Under the pieces are notes generated by a model. The model saw nothing but the letters and a program-made list of their open reading frames with translations. It was not told where the DNA came from and made no database searches. 64,000 nucleotides of DNA from Neoceratodus forsteri (Eukaryota > Chordata > Ceratodontiformes > Ceratodontidae). Every line of letters begins with the position of its first letter. The stretch's first letter is position 1. Both the position numbers and the translations under genes were made by a program. The DNA lies in the NCBI GenBank assembly GCA_016271365.2, contig CM057453.1, positions 500,935,001-500,999,000 on the forward strand, given 5' to 3'. This document shows, in pieces, positions 30,140-41,879 of the stretch.

Positions 30140-30984
30140 CTATCCTATATCTAGTTACAGTACTTCAACAATAGTAGAAAGCATGGTTAAATTGAGAGAA
30201 TTTTCTCTTCCAACTCCGAAAATATCTCAGTTGATTCACAGATAGTACATGCCGGCCAGACAGATGGCAAAATAACTTGTCTCTCCTCATGTTTGTTACT
30301 GTAGATCAAGCAGTCCGCGTAAGTGCGAACTACCCTGTTGTAAGAGCTTGTGTTTGCGCCAGTCATGATGTTGCATCTCCGATCCCGGCTCCGTCCCTAT
30401 GTTCTTCACCGGTACTGCCACATCATACCTCACGTTTTCCCAGTACCTCTTGCTTGCCCTTCATAGCCCAATGATATAGCTTCCTCATTTTACAGCGTGT
30501 CCCCTAGTCTCCTTGCGATGAACCCCCCCGCTCAGTGTTACGATGCAATTTTGCCGTGATTCACCCTAGTAGAACTCTCCAAGTCCATGATCAGCCCACC
30601 TTGATCCGTTTCATCACACACTGTCTCCCAATTAAATTATTTCTCTTCTCCCCTTCACGCTGCCATTTGTCCGATTCACACCCTGTACTCGCCTTGAGAC
30701 AAGTGCGCTCCCCTGCCACCCTGACTGCTGTGAGTAAGACTGTGACTGTGTTGTCTCACCCTGTGACACACTTCATCGGTGTTTTATGGCGGCGACCCAG
30801 TATCATGGAGAGTGCGCCCCGCACCCCATGTGGCTCTGCACCAACACCTCATCAGGAAACATTTAAAAATATCATTCAATGGGGCATAAAAAAGTCACAT
30901 TCAGTGCCAGTAATTCAACTGCTGAAAGGGGCTGATGCAGAAACAGGCACAAAATGCTTTTTAAATGCATTTTCCCATTCACTT
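30140..30984. other. Unassigned sequence before the satellite
   Basis: A plus-strand frame is open from about 30535 into the satellite (873 nt), but the peptide has no recognisable domain, and the open frame through the satellite is explained by its 105-bp period. No promoter or splice pattern was convincing. Confidence 0.5.
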
Positions 30985-33900
30985 AACTCAGTCTTGGGGT
31001 CACACATGGATGCTGGCCAGGGAGCAAGAATGCAGATCGCTGTCCTTAGGCAGGGAAGGGGGGCAGGTCACACCTGCACTTGGACAGTGGCTGGAGAGGG
31101 ATGCTGCAGAGGCCTGCACTCGGTCTTGGGGGTTGGGCCCAGGTTCCACCTGCACTGTGGCAGGGAGGGCGGGCAGCTCACACGTGGACTCTGGTCAGGG
31201 ATGGAGGTTGCAGTGTGCTGCACTCAGGCAGGAGGTGGGGTGCCAGGTCTCACTTGCACTCCGGTGGGGAGGGTGGGCAGCTCACACTTGGTCGTGGACA
31301 GAGGCTGCAGAGAGAATGCTGCACTCAGGGTCCAGGTTACAGGGGGCCAGTTGGACAGGGAGGAAGGCTGCAGAGTGCTGCACTCAGGATGGGGAGGGGG
31401 CAGGTGACACTTGCACTCTGGCGGGGAGGGACAGCAGGTCACACTTGGACTTTGGGTGGATAGAGATGCTGCAGAGGACTGCAACTGGGCTTGGAGGTGG
31501 GGCCCAGGTAACACCCTGGTAGGGAGTGTTAGCAGCTCACAGCGGGACTCTGGTTGTGGACGGAGGCTGCTAAGTGCTGAACTCAGGGTGTGGGGGCCAG
31601 CCAGGTCTCACTCTGGCGGGGAGGGTGTGAAGCTCACAACTGGACTCTGGCTGGGAGGGTTGGCAGATTACAGTTGGACTATGGTTGGGGAGGGTGTCTG
31701 CAGAGTGCTGCAGTAGTGGTGCGGACAGGTCACACTTGGACTTGGGCACTGAGAATGGTCGGGTCACACACACACAGACTCTGGCCAGGGAGGAAGAATC
31801 AGAGCGCTGCCTCTAGGCTGGGGAGAGGAGCAGGTCACACCTGCACTGTAGCAGGGAGGGACAGTGGGCCACATTTGGACTCTGGCTGGAGAGGGATGCT
31901 GCAGACTGCACTCGGTCTTCGGGGTCGGGCACAGGTTACACCTGCACTCTGGCAGGGAGGGTGGGCAGCTCACATGTGGATTCTGGTCAGGGACAGAGGC
32001 TGCAGAGTGCTGCACTCAGGCTGGGGGGGCCAGGTCTCACTGGTGGAGAGGATGGACAGCTCACAGTTGGAGTCTGGCTGTGGAAGGGGTCTGCAGAGTA
32101 CTGCTGCAGTTTGGCAGGGGGGCATGTCACTCTTGTCTTGGACTCTGGCAGGGAGGGTGGGAAGCTCACAGTTGGAGTCTGGCTGTGGAAGGGGTCTGCA
32201 GAGTACTGCTGCAGTTTGGCAGGGGGGCATGTCACTCTTGTCTTGGACTCTGGCAGGGAGGTGGGAAGCTCAGAGTTGGACTCTGGCCAGGGAGAGAGGC
32301 TGCAGAATGCTGCACTCGGGCTTGGGGTAAGGTGCCAGGTCACACCTGCTCTCTGGTGGGGAGGGTGGGCAGCTCACACTTGGACTAGCCTGGTCATGAT
32401 CAGAGGCTACAGAGAGAGTGCAGCACTCGCGGCTCGGGCTGGGGGACCAGGTGTCACTGGTGGGGAGGATGGGCAGCTCACAGTTGAACTCTGGCTGGGG
32501 AGGAAGGCTACAGAGTGCTGCACTCAGGCAGGGAAGGGGGGCAGGTGACACTTGCACTCTGGTGGGGAGGGACAGCAGGTCTCACTTGGACTCTGGGCAG
32601 AGAGGGATGCTGCAGAGGACTGCACTCGGGCATGGAGAGGGGGGCCCAGGTCACACCTGCACTATGGCAAGAAGTGTGGGCAGCTCACAGTTGGACTCTG
32701 GTTTGGGACAGAAGCTGCAAAGTGCTGCACTCAGGGTGTGGGGGCCAGCCAGGTCTCAGTCTGACAGAGAGGGTGTGAAGTTCTCAACTGGACTCTGGCT
32801 GGGTGGGTGGGCAGCTCACAGTAGGACTCTGGCCAGGGATGGAGTCTGCAAAGTACTGTACTTTGGCCGGGGGTGGTGCAGGTCATACTTGAACTCTGGC
32901 AGGGAGGGTGGGCAGCTCACAGTTAGATTCTGGCCAGGGAGGAGGGCTGCAGAGTGCTGCACCCAGGCTGGGGAGTGGGGCAGGTGACACTTGCACTCTG
33001 GCACAGAGGAATAGCGGGTCACACCTGGACTCTGGGCAGAGAGGGATGCTGCAGAGGACTGCACTTGGGTTTGGATGGGGGCCCAGGTAACACATGCACT
33101 CTGCCAGGGAGTGTGAGCAGCTCACACTTTGACTCCTGTTGGGGACAGAGGCTGGTAAGTGCTACATTCAGGGTGTGGGGGCCAGCCAGGTCTCACTCTG
33201 GCGGGGAGGGTGTGCAGCTCACAACTGGACTCTGGTTGGGAGGGTTGGCAGATCACAGTTGGACTAAGGCCAGGGAGACTGTCTGCAGAGTGCTGCAGTG
33301 GTGGTGGGGGAAGGTCACACTTGGACTTGGGCATTGACTGAGGGTGGTCGGGTCACACATGGACTCTGGCCAGGGAGAAAGAATGCAGAGCGCTGCCCTT
33401 AGGATGGGGAGGGGGGGCAGGTCACACCTGCACTGTGGTGGGGAGGGATAGTGGGCCACACTTGGACTCTGGCTGGAGAGGAATGCTGCAGAGGACTGCA
33501 CTCAGTCTTCCGGGTCTGGCCCAGGTTACATCTGCAGTCTGGCAGGGAGGGTAGGCAGCTCACTCGTGGACTCTGGCAGGGACGGAGGCTGCAGAGTGCT
33601 GCACTAGGGCTGGGGCGGGGTGCCAGGTCTCACTTGCATTGTTGTGAGGAGGGTGGGCAGCTCACACCTGGACTCAGGTCATAGACAGAGGCTGCAAAGT
33701 GATGCACTCAGGCTGGGGGAGGCAGGTCTCACTGGTGGGGTGGATGGACAGCTCACAGTTGGAGTCTGGCTGGGGAGGTGGTCTGCAGAGTACTGCTGCA
33801 GTTTGGCTGGGGGGGGCATGTCACTCTTGTCTTGGACTCTGGCAGGGAGGGTGGGCAGCTCTCAGTTGGACTCTGGCCAGGGACGGAGGCTGCAAAGTGC

Positions 33901-36900
33901 TGCACTCGGGCTGGGGATGGGGTGCCAGGTCTCAGCTGCAGTATTCTGCTGGGGAGGGTGGGCAGCTCACACTTGGACTCTAGTCATGGTTACAGGCTGC
34001 AGAGAGAGTGCTGCACTCTGGGCCCGGGCTGGGAGGGGCCAGGTCTCACTCTGGTGAGAAGGATGGGCAGCTCACAGTTGGGACTCTGGCTGGGAAGGGG
34101 GGTCTGCAGAGTACTGCTGCAGTTTGGCTGGGGGGCATGTCATTCTTGGACTCTGGCAGGGAGAGGGGGCAGCTCACAGTTGGACTCTAGCCAGGGAGGA
34201 AAGCTACAGAGTGCTGCACTCAGCTGGGGAGGGAGGCAGGCGACACTTGCATTCTGGCGGGTAGGGACAGCAGATCACACTTGGACTCTGGGCGGAGAGG
34301 GATGCTGCAGAGGACTGCACTCAGGATTGGGAGGGCCCAGGTCACACCTGCACTATGGCATGGATTTTGGGCAGCTCACAGTTGGACTTTGGTTTGGGAG
34401 GGAGGCTGCAAAGTGCTGCTCTCAGGGTGTGGGGACCAGCCAGGTCTCAGTCTGTCGGGGAGGATGTCCAGCTCACAACTGGACTCTGGCCATGCAAGAG
34501 GTCTGCAGAGTACTGCTGCAGTTTGGCAGGGGGGGCATGTCACTCTTGTCTTGGACTCTGGCAGGGAGGATGGGCAGCTCACAGTTGGACGCTGGCCAGG
34601 GACAGAGGCTGCAGACTGCTGCACTCAGGCTGGGGGTGAGATGCCAGATCTCACCTGTTCTCTGGTGGGGAGGGAGGGCAGCTCACACTTGGACTAGTTT
34701 GGTCATGGACAGAGGCTGCAGAGAGAGTGCTGCACTCGGGGCCCGGGCTGGAGGGGGCCAGGTGTCACTGGTGGGGAGGATGGGCAGCTCACAGTTGGAC
34801 TCTGGCTGGGAAGGGGGGTCTGCAAAGTACTGCTGCAGTTTGGCCAGGGAGGGCATGTCACTCTCGGACTCTGGCAGGAAGGTTGAGCAGCCACACTTGG
34901 ACTTTGGTTGGAGAGGGATGCTGCAAAGGACTGCACTCGGTCTTGGGGGTCAGGCCCAGGTTACACCTGCACTCTGGCATGGAGGGTGGGCAGCTCACAG
35001 TTGGACTCTGGCCAGGGAGGAAGGCTACAGAGTGCTGCACTCAGGCAAGGGAGGGGGGCAAGTGACATTTGCACTCTGGCGGGGAGGGAGAGCAGGTCAC
35101 ACTTTGACTCTGGGTGGAGAGGGATGCTGCAGAGGTCTGCACTCGGGCTTGGAGGTGGGGGCCCAGGTCACACCTGCACTATGGCAGGGAGTGTGGGCAG
35201 CTCACAGTTGGATTCTGGTTTGGGACGGAGGCTGCAAAGTGCTGCATTCGAGGTGTGGGGGCCAGCTAGGTCTCAGTCTGGCGGGGAGGGTGTGCAGCTC
35301 ACAACTGGACTCTGGCTGGGTGAGTGGGCAGCTTACAGTAGGACTCTGGCCAGGGAAGGGGTCTGCAAAGTACTGTACTTTGGGCAGGGGTGGTGCAGGT
35401 CATACTTGAACTCTGGCAGGGAGGGTGGGCAGCTCACAGTTAGACTCTGGCCAGGGAGGAGGAGGGCTGCAGACTGCTGCACCCAGGCTGGGGAGGGGGG
35501 CAGGTGACACTTGCCCTGTGGCAGGGAGGGATAGCAGATCACACTTGGAGTCTGGGCAGAGAGGGATGCTGCAGAGGACTGCACTTAGGCTTGGAGGGGG
35601 GCCCAGGTAACACATGCACTCCGGCAGGGAGTGTGAGCAGCTCACAGTTTGACTCTGGTTGGGGACGGAGTCTGCTAAGTGCTGCATTCAGGGTGTGGGG
35701 GCCAGCCAGGTCTCACTCTGGCGGGTAGGGTGTGCAGCTCACAATTGGACTCTGGCTGGGAGGGTTGGCAGATCACAGTTGGACTATGGCTGGGGAGGGT
35801 GTCTGCAGAGTGCTGCAGTGTTGGTGGGGGAAGGTCACACTTGGACTTGGGCATTGGGTGAGGGTGGTCGGGTCACACATGGACTCCGGCCAGGGAGAAA
35901 GAATGCAGAGCGCTGCACTTAGGATGAGGAGGAGGACAGGTCACACCTGCACTGTAGCAGGGAGGGATAGTGGGCAACACTTGGACTTTGGTTGGAGAGG
36001 GATGCTGCAAAGGACTGCACTCGGTCTTGGGGGTCAGGCCCAGGTTACACCTGCACTCTGGCATGGAGGGTGGGCAGCTCATAGTTGGACTCTGGCCAGG
36101 GAGGAAGGCTACAGAGTGCTGCGCTCAGGCTGGGAAGGGGGGCAAGTGACACTTGCACTCTGGCGGGGAGGGAGAGCAGGTCACATCTGGACTCTGGGTG
36201 GAGAGGGATGCTGCAGAGGTCTGCACTCGGGCTTGGAGGTGGGGGCCCAGGTCACACTTGCACTATGGCAGGGAGTGTGGACAGCTCACAACTGGATTCT
36301 GGTTTGGGACGGAGGCTGCAAACTGCTGCACTCAAGGTGTGGGGGCCAGCCAGGTCTCAGTCTGGCGGGAAGGGTGTGCAGCTCACAACTGGACTCTGGC
36401 TGGGTGGGTGGGCAGTTCACAGCAGGACTCTGGCCAGGGAAGGGGTCTGCAAAGTACTGTACTTTGGGTGGGGGTGGTGCAGGTCATACTTGAACTCTGG
36501 CAGGAAGGGTGGGCACCTCACAGGTAGACTCTAGCCAGGAAGGAGGGCTGCAGAGTGCTGCACCCAGGCTGGGGAGTGGGGCAGGTGACACTTGCACTCT
36601 AGTACGGAGGGATACCGGGTCACACCTGGACTATGGGCGGAGAGGGATGCTGCAGAGGACTGCACTTGGGCTTGGAGGTGGGGCCCAGGTAACACCTGCA
36701 CTCTGGCAGGGAGTGTGGGCAGCTCACAGTTTGACTCTGGCCAAGGACACAGGCTGCAGAGTGCTGCACGCAGGCTGGGGGTGGGCTGTCAGATGTCAGG
36801 TCTCAGCTGCAGTACTCAGGTGGGGAGGGTGGGCAGCACACACTTGAACTCTGGTCATGGTTAGAGGCTGCAGAGAGAGTGCTGCACTCTGGGCCCAGGC

Positions 36901-39900
36901 TGGGAGGGGCCAGGTCTCACTCTGGTGGGGAGGATGGACAGCTCACAGTTGGACTCTGGCTGGGAAGGGGGGTCTGCATAGTACTGCTGCAGTTTGGCTG
37001 GTGGGGGCATGTCACTCTTGGACTCTGGCAGGGACGGAGGGCAGCTCACAGCTGGACTCTGGCCAGGGAGGAAGGCTACAGAGAGCTGCACTCAAGCTGA
37101 GGAGGGGGCAGGTGACACTTGCACGCTGGTGGGGAGGGATAGCAGGTCACACTTGCACTCTGGCCGGAGAGGGATGCTGCAGAGGACTGCACTTGGGCTT
37201 GTGGGGGGGGGCCCAAGTAACACCTGCACTCTGGCAGGGAGTGTGGGCAGCTCACAGTTTGACTCTGGTTGGGGACGTTGGCGCTAAGTGCTGCACTCAG
37301 GGTGTGGGGGCCAGCTAGGTCTCACTCTGGTGGGAAGGGATGGCAGATCACAGTTGGACTATGGCTGGGGAGGGTGTTTGCAGACTTCTGCAGTGTTGGT
37401 GGGGGAAGGTCACACTTGGACTTGGGCACTGACTGAGGGTGATCGGGTCACACATGAACTCTGGACAGGGAGGAAGAATGCAGAGCGCTGCCCTTAGGAT
37501 TGGGAGTGGGACAGGTCACACCTGCACTGTGGCAGGGAGGGATAGTGGGCCACACTTGGACTCTGGCTGGAGAGGGATGCTGCAGAGGACTGCACTCAGT
37601 CTTGGGAGTCAGGCCCAGGTTATAACTGCACTCTGGCAGGGAGGGTGAGCAGCTCACACGTGGACTCTGATCAGGGACAGAGGCTACACAGTGCTGCACT
37701 CAGGCTGGTGGTGGAGTGCCAGATCTCACCTGCATTGTAGTGGGGAGGGTGGGCAGCTCACAACTGGACTCTGCCTGGGAAGGGAACTCAGCACAGTACT
37801 GCTACAGTGTGGCTGGGGGGGGGGCATGTCACTCTTGGACTCTCTGGCCAGGGAGGAGGGCTGCAGAGTGCTTCACCCAGGCTGGGGAGTGAGGCAGGTG
37901 ACACTTGCACTGTGGCAGGGAGGGATAGCGGGTCACACTTGGACTCTGGGTGGAGAGGGATGCAGCAGAGGACTGCACTTGGGCTTGGAGGGGGGGGGCC
38001 CAGGCAACACATGCACTCTGGCAGGGAGTGTGGGGCTCACACCTGGACTCTGGTCATGGACAGAGACTGCAGAGTGCCACTCAGGCTGAGGGAGGCCAGG
38101 TCTCACTGGTGGGAGGATGGCCAGCTCACGGTTGGAGTCTGGCTGGGGAGTGGGTCTGCAGAGTACTGCTGCAGTTTGGCTGGGGGGGGCATGTCACTCA
38201 TGTCTTGGACTCTGGCAAGCAGGGTGGGCAGCTCACAGTTAGACTCTGGCCAGGGACACAGGCTGCAGAGTGCTGCACACAGGCTGGGGGTGGGGTGTCA
38301 GGTGTCAGGTCTCAGCTGCAGTACTCAGGTGGGGAGGGTGGGCAGCTCACACTTGGACTCTGGTCATGGTTAGAGGCTGCAGAGAGAGTGCTGCACTCTG
38401 GGCCCAGGCTGGGAGGGGCCAGGTCTCACTCTGGTGGGGAGGATGGACAGCTCACAGTTGGACTCTGGCTGGGAGGGGTCTGCATAGTACTGCTGCAGTT
38501 TGGCTGGTGGGGCATGTCACTCTTGGACTCTGGCAGGGAGGAGGGCAGCTCACAGCTGGACTCTGGCCAGGAGGAAGGCTACGGAGTGCTGCACTCAGGC
38601 TGGGAGGGGCAGGTGACACTTGCACTGTGACGCGAGGGATAGCAGGTCACACTTGCACTCTGGCCGGAGAGGGATGCTGCAGAGGACTGCACTTGGGCTT
38701 GTGGGGAGGCCCAAGTAACACCTGCACTCTGGCAGGGAGTGTGGGCAGCTCACAGTTTGACTCTGGTTGGGGACGTTGGCGCTAAGTGCTGCACTCAGGG
38801 TGTGGGGGCCAGCCAGGTCTCACTCTGGTGGGGAGGGATGGCAGATCACAGTTGGACTATGGCTGAGGAGGGTGTTTGCAGACTGCTGCAGTGTTGGTGG
38901 GGGAAGGTCACACTTGGACTTGGGCACTGACTGAGGATGATCGGGTCACACATGAACTCTGGACAGGGAGGAAGAATGCAGAGCGCTGCCCTTAGGACTG
39001 GGAGTGGGGCAGGTCACACCTGCACTGTGGCAGGGAGGGATAGTGGGCCACACTTGGACTCTGGCTGGAGAGGGATGCTGCAGAGGACTGAACTCAGTCT
39101 TGGGAGTCAGGTCCAGGTTATAACTGCACTCTGGCAGGGAGGGTGAGCAGCTCACACATGGACTCTGATCAGGGACGGAGGCTACACAGTGCTGCACTCA
39201 GGCTGGGGGTGGGGTGCCAGATCTCACCTGCATTGTGGTGGGGAGGGTGGGCAGCTCACAACTGGACTCTGTCTGGGAAGGGGACTCTGCACAGTACTGC
39301 TACAGTGTGGCTGGGGGGGGGGGCATGTCACTCTTGGACTCTCTGGCCAGGGAGGAGGGCTGCAGAATGCTTCACCCAGGCTGGGGAGTGAGGCAGGTGA
39401 CACTTGCACTGTGGCAGGGAGGGATAGCGGGTCACACTTGGACTCTGGACGGAGAGGGATGCAGCAGAGGACTGCACTTGGGCTTGGAGGGGGCCCAGGC
39501 AACACATGCACTCTGGCAGGGAGTGTGGGCAGCTCACACCTGGACTCTGGTCATGGACAGAGACTGCAGAGTGCTGCACTCAGGCTGAGGAGGCCAGGTC
39601 TCACTGGTGGGGAGGATGGCCAGCTCACGGTTGGAGTCTGGCTGGGGAGTGGGTCTGAAGAGTACTGCTGCAGTTTGGCTGGGGGGGGCATGTCACTCAT
39701 GTCTTGGACTCTGGCAAGCAGGGTGGGCAGCTCACAGTTAGACTCTGGCCAGGGACACAGACTGCAGAGTGCTGCACACAGGCTGGGGGTGGGGTGTCAG
39801 GTGTCAGGTCTCAGCTGCAGTACTCAGGTGGGGAGGGTGGGCAGCTCACACTTGGACTCTGGTCATGGTTAGAGGCTGCAGAGAGAGTGCTGCACTCTGG

Positions 39901-40360
39901 GCCCAGGCTGGGAGGGACCAGGTCTCACTCTGGTGGGGAGGATGGACAGCTCACAGTTGGACTCTGGCTGGGGAGGGGGGTCTGCATAGTACTGCTGCAG
40001 TTTGGCTGGTGCGGGCATGTCACTCTTGGACTCTGGCAGGGAGGGAGGGCAGCTCACAGCTGGACTCTGGCCAAGGAGGAAGGCTACGGAGTGCTGCACT
40101 CAGGCTGGGGAGGGGGCAGGTGATACTTGCACTGTGACGCGGAGGGATAGCAGGTCACACTTGCACTCTGGCCGGAGAGGGATGCTGCAGAGGACTGCAC
40201 TTGGGCTTGTGGGGGGCCCAGGTAACACCTGCACTCTGGCAGGGAGTGTGGGCAGCTCACAGTTTGACTCTGGTTGGGGACATTGGCGCTAAGTGCTGCA
40301 CTCAGGGTGTGGGGGCCAGCCAGATCTCACTCTGGCAGGGAGGTGGGCAGCTCACAGTTG
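30985..40360. repeat. Hierarchical satellite array (35 / 105 / about 1500 bp)
   Basis: About 89 tandem copies of a GC-rich unit of 104-106 bp. The landmark AGCTCAC recurs at 32058, 32163, 32267, 32371 and 32475. Each unit is itself three diverged 35-bp modules; in the unit near 35429-35535 the modules begin GCAGCTCACAGTTAGACTC, GCTGCAGACTGCTGCACCC and GCAGGTGACACTTGCCCTG, each ending CTGGSNRGGGAGG-like. Higher-order copies are marked by the landmark GGGTGTGGGGGCCAGC at 31586, 33171, 35691, 37300, 38798 and 40305 (spacings 1585, 2520, 1609, 1498, 1507). The last copies, from about 36800 on, are the most alike. Long open frames on both strands here are by-products of the near-multiple-of-three period. 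Confidence 0.95.
37300..40304. repeat. Two youngest higher-order copies of the satellite
   Basis: 37300-38797 and 38798-40304 are the same roughly 1.5-kb block of about 14 units and match almost base for base with small indels. For example GATCGGGTCACACATGAACT lies at 37441 and 38939. Confidence 0.9.
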
Positions 40361-41879
40361 CAGGTGGTTAGAGCTGTAGGCATGGATGGAGTGACACAGT
40401 CAATGCTCCAGATAAGAGTTTTGTGGTGGGATGAGTACTAATCCTAATTGTAAAAGTGGGGTGAGTAAAACCAAATTCCGATGCATACAAATGTCTGGAC
40501 ACAGTGGCATGAGAAGTACATTTTTAAAAATAATGTAGTTTTGTTTTGTATTTAAGAATTGATCAGGAGCCTACAATGCTTCCACTAATTTTGGCAGGTA
40601 GGAATAATTAACTTGCCAGTTTAAGATACAGTGAATAAAACAAACTTGGGATGTGGAAAAAAATGCTCCTTTAAAATTACCAGTTACGTTATGAAGCACC
40701 ATTCTAATTCTGTGTCGTGTGCAGCATTTCAAATGTTGGGTGAGTACTGGTATTCAAACATTTCAGAAGAGTATTTTCTAAAATGAGATGATTACAACAA
40801 GTTAGTACTCGCCTTATCTCGAGCTCTTGATACTACCCCTTGTTGTACCCCATAAATATTGTCTGCTACTGTCCCCTGCCAACCCATTGCTGGCTGACTG
40901 ATGGCAATTATTGCAAATGACGTACCTTTTGCCAGTATACAAATAAGGATCTTCTGCCTCTCCTACTCTGCCCCGCCCTCTTTTTTGCTGGCTGAGTTTA
41001 ACAGATGTTAGCCTTGCTCTGCTGCCTCCATAATCATCGAATGTCACCTGCAGTATCTTACTCCGGCCTTTCCCTACTTCCACACACACGTTTTGTGTCC
41101 CATCACTAATTTATGCTTTGTACTGCTTAACGTTAAAGATGACCCTTAAAGTTTGAGTGGTCATCTGTGTGGCGAGTGGTAAGGCATCAGTCCTCTGCGC
41201 CAGTGGGCCGGCTCCCTGTTGCCATGTTAATATTTAATGTTGTGTCCCTCTAAAACTGTGCAGTGCTTCTCATGTTGAATGTGATCTCCGCAGCCCCAGT
41301 GTCTAGTCTTACACTTGCCTATAGCTTTTCCACATTGTGGCTTCCCACACATACTGTATGGTTAACCTATCACTCTATGAAGCCAGTGCAGGCGCCACTC
41401 ACACACAACTTCACTAAGGCTTCCTGACGTCAAGGAATAGAAGCACCACTCATCACCCACCCATCATCAGGCATGCTGACATGGCAATCTACTGGCTCCG
41501 CTCATGGCATCCCAATCTGGTGTGCGTGAGTTGCTCCAGTATACCTCCCACGATGCTAACATATCTGATGGGGGCTGGGGTCATGAGTGGTGCCTGTTAT
41601 GTTATCCTTGATGTCTGGATGCCATAGTGATGTTATGTGTGAGTGGTGACAGTGTACTACTAGCAGGGTGTCTTGATGCACTTGCTGCATCATAAAGTGA
41701 CTGACTTACCATACAGTTTGCGTGGGAAGCCACAGCAATGTGGAAAAGTGGTAGAGTTTTCCGTCTTGGTGGGTCAAGGAGTGGGTATGTCAATGTGATT
41801 GCTGAGTTGCAGAGACCACTACAGTAGTAGTGGTGACTGACAGTTTTTTTCTTTAAATGCTGTTTCTGGAGGGGGGGTG
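40361..41879. other. Unassigned sequence, possible SINE head at 41165-41215
   Basis: No convincing gene. GTGGCGAGTGGTAAGGCATCAG at about 41170 resembles a tRNA-like A box of SINE heads, and GCCAGTGGGCC nearby recalls the SINE at 2186-2732 in reverse; no body or tail could be delimited. A 92-codon minus frame at 40814-41089 has an odd composition and no recognised domain. Confidence 0.4.

Noticed and set aside
30535..40360. Dozens of long ORFs on both strands in the 31-40 kb region as genes
   Set aside because: They follow the 105-bp satellite period, occur in all frames, carry no domain, and shift frame from block to block.
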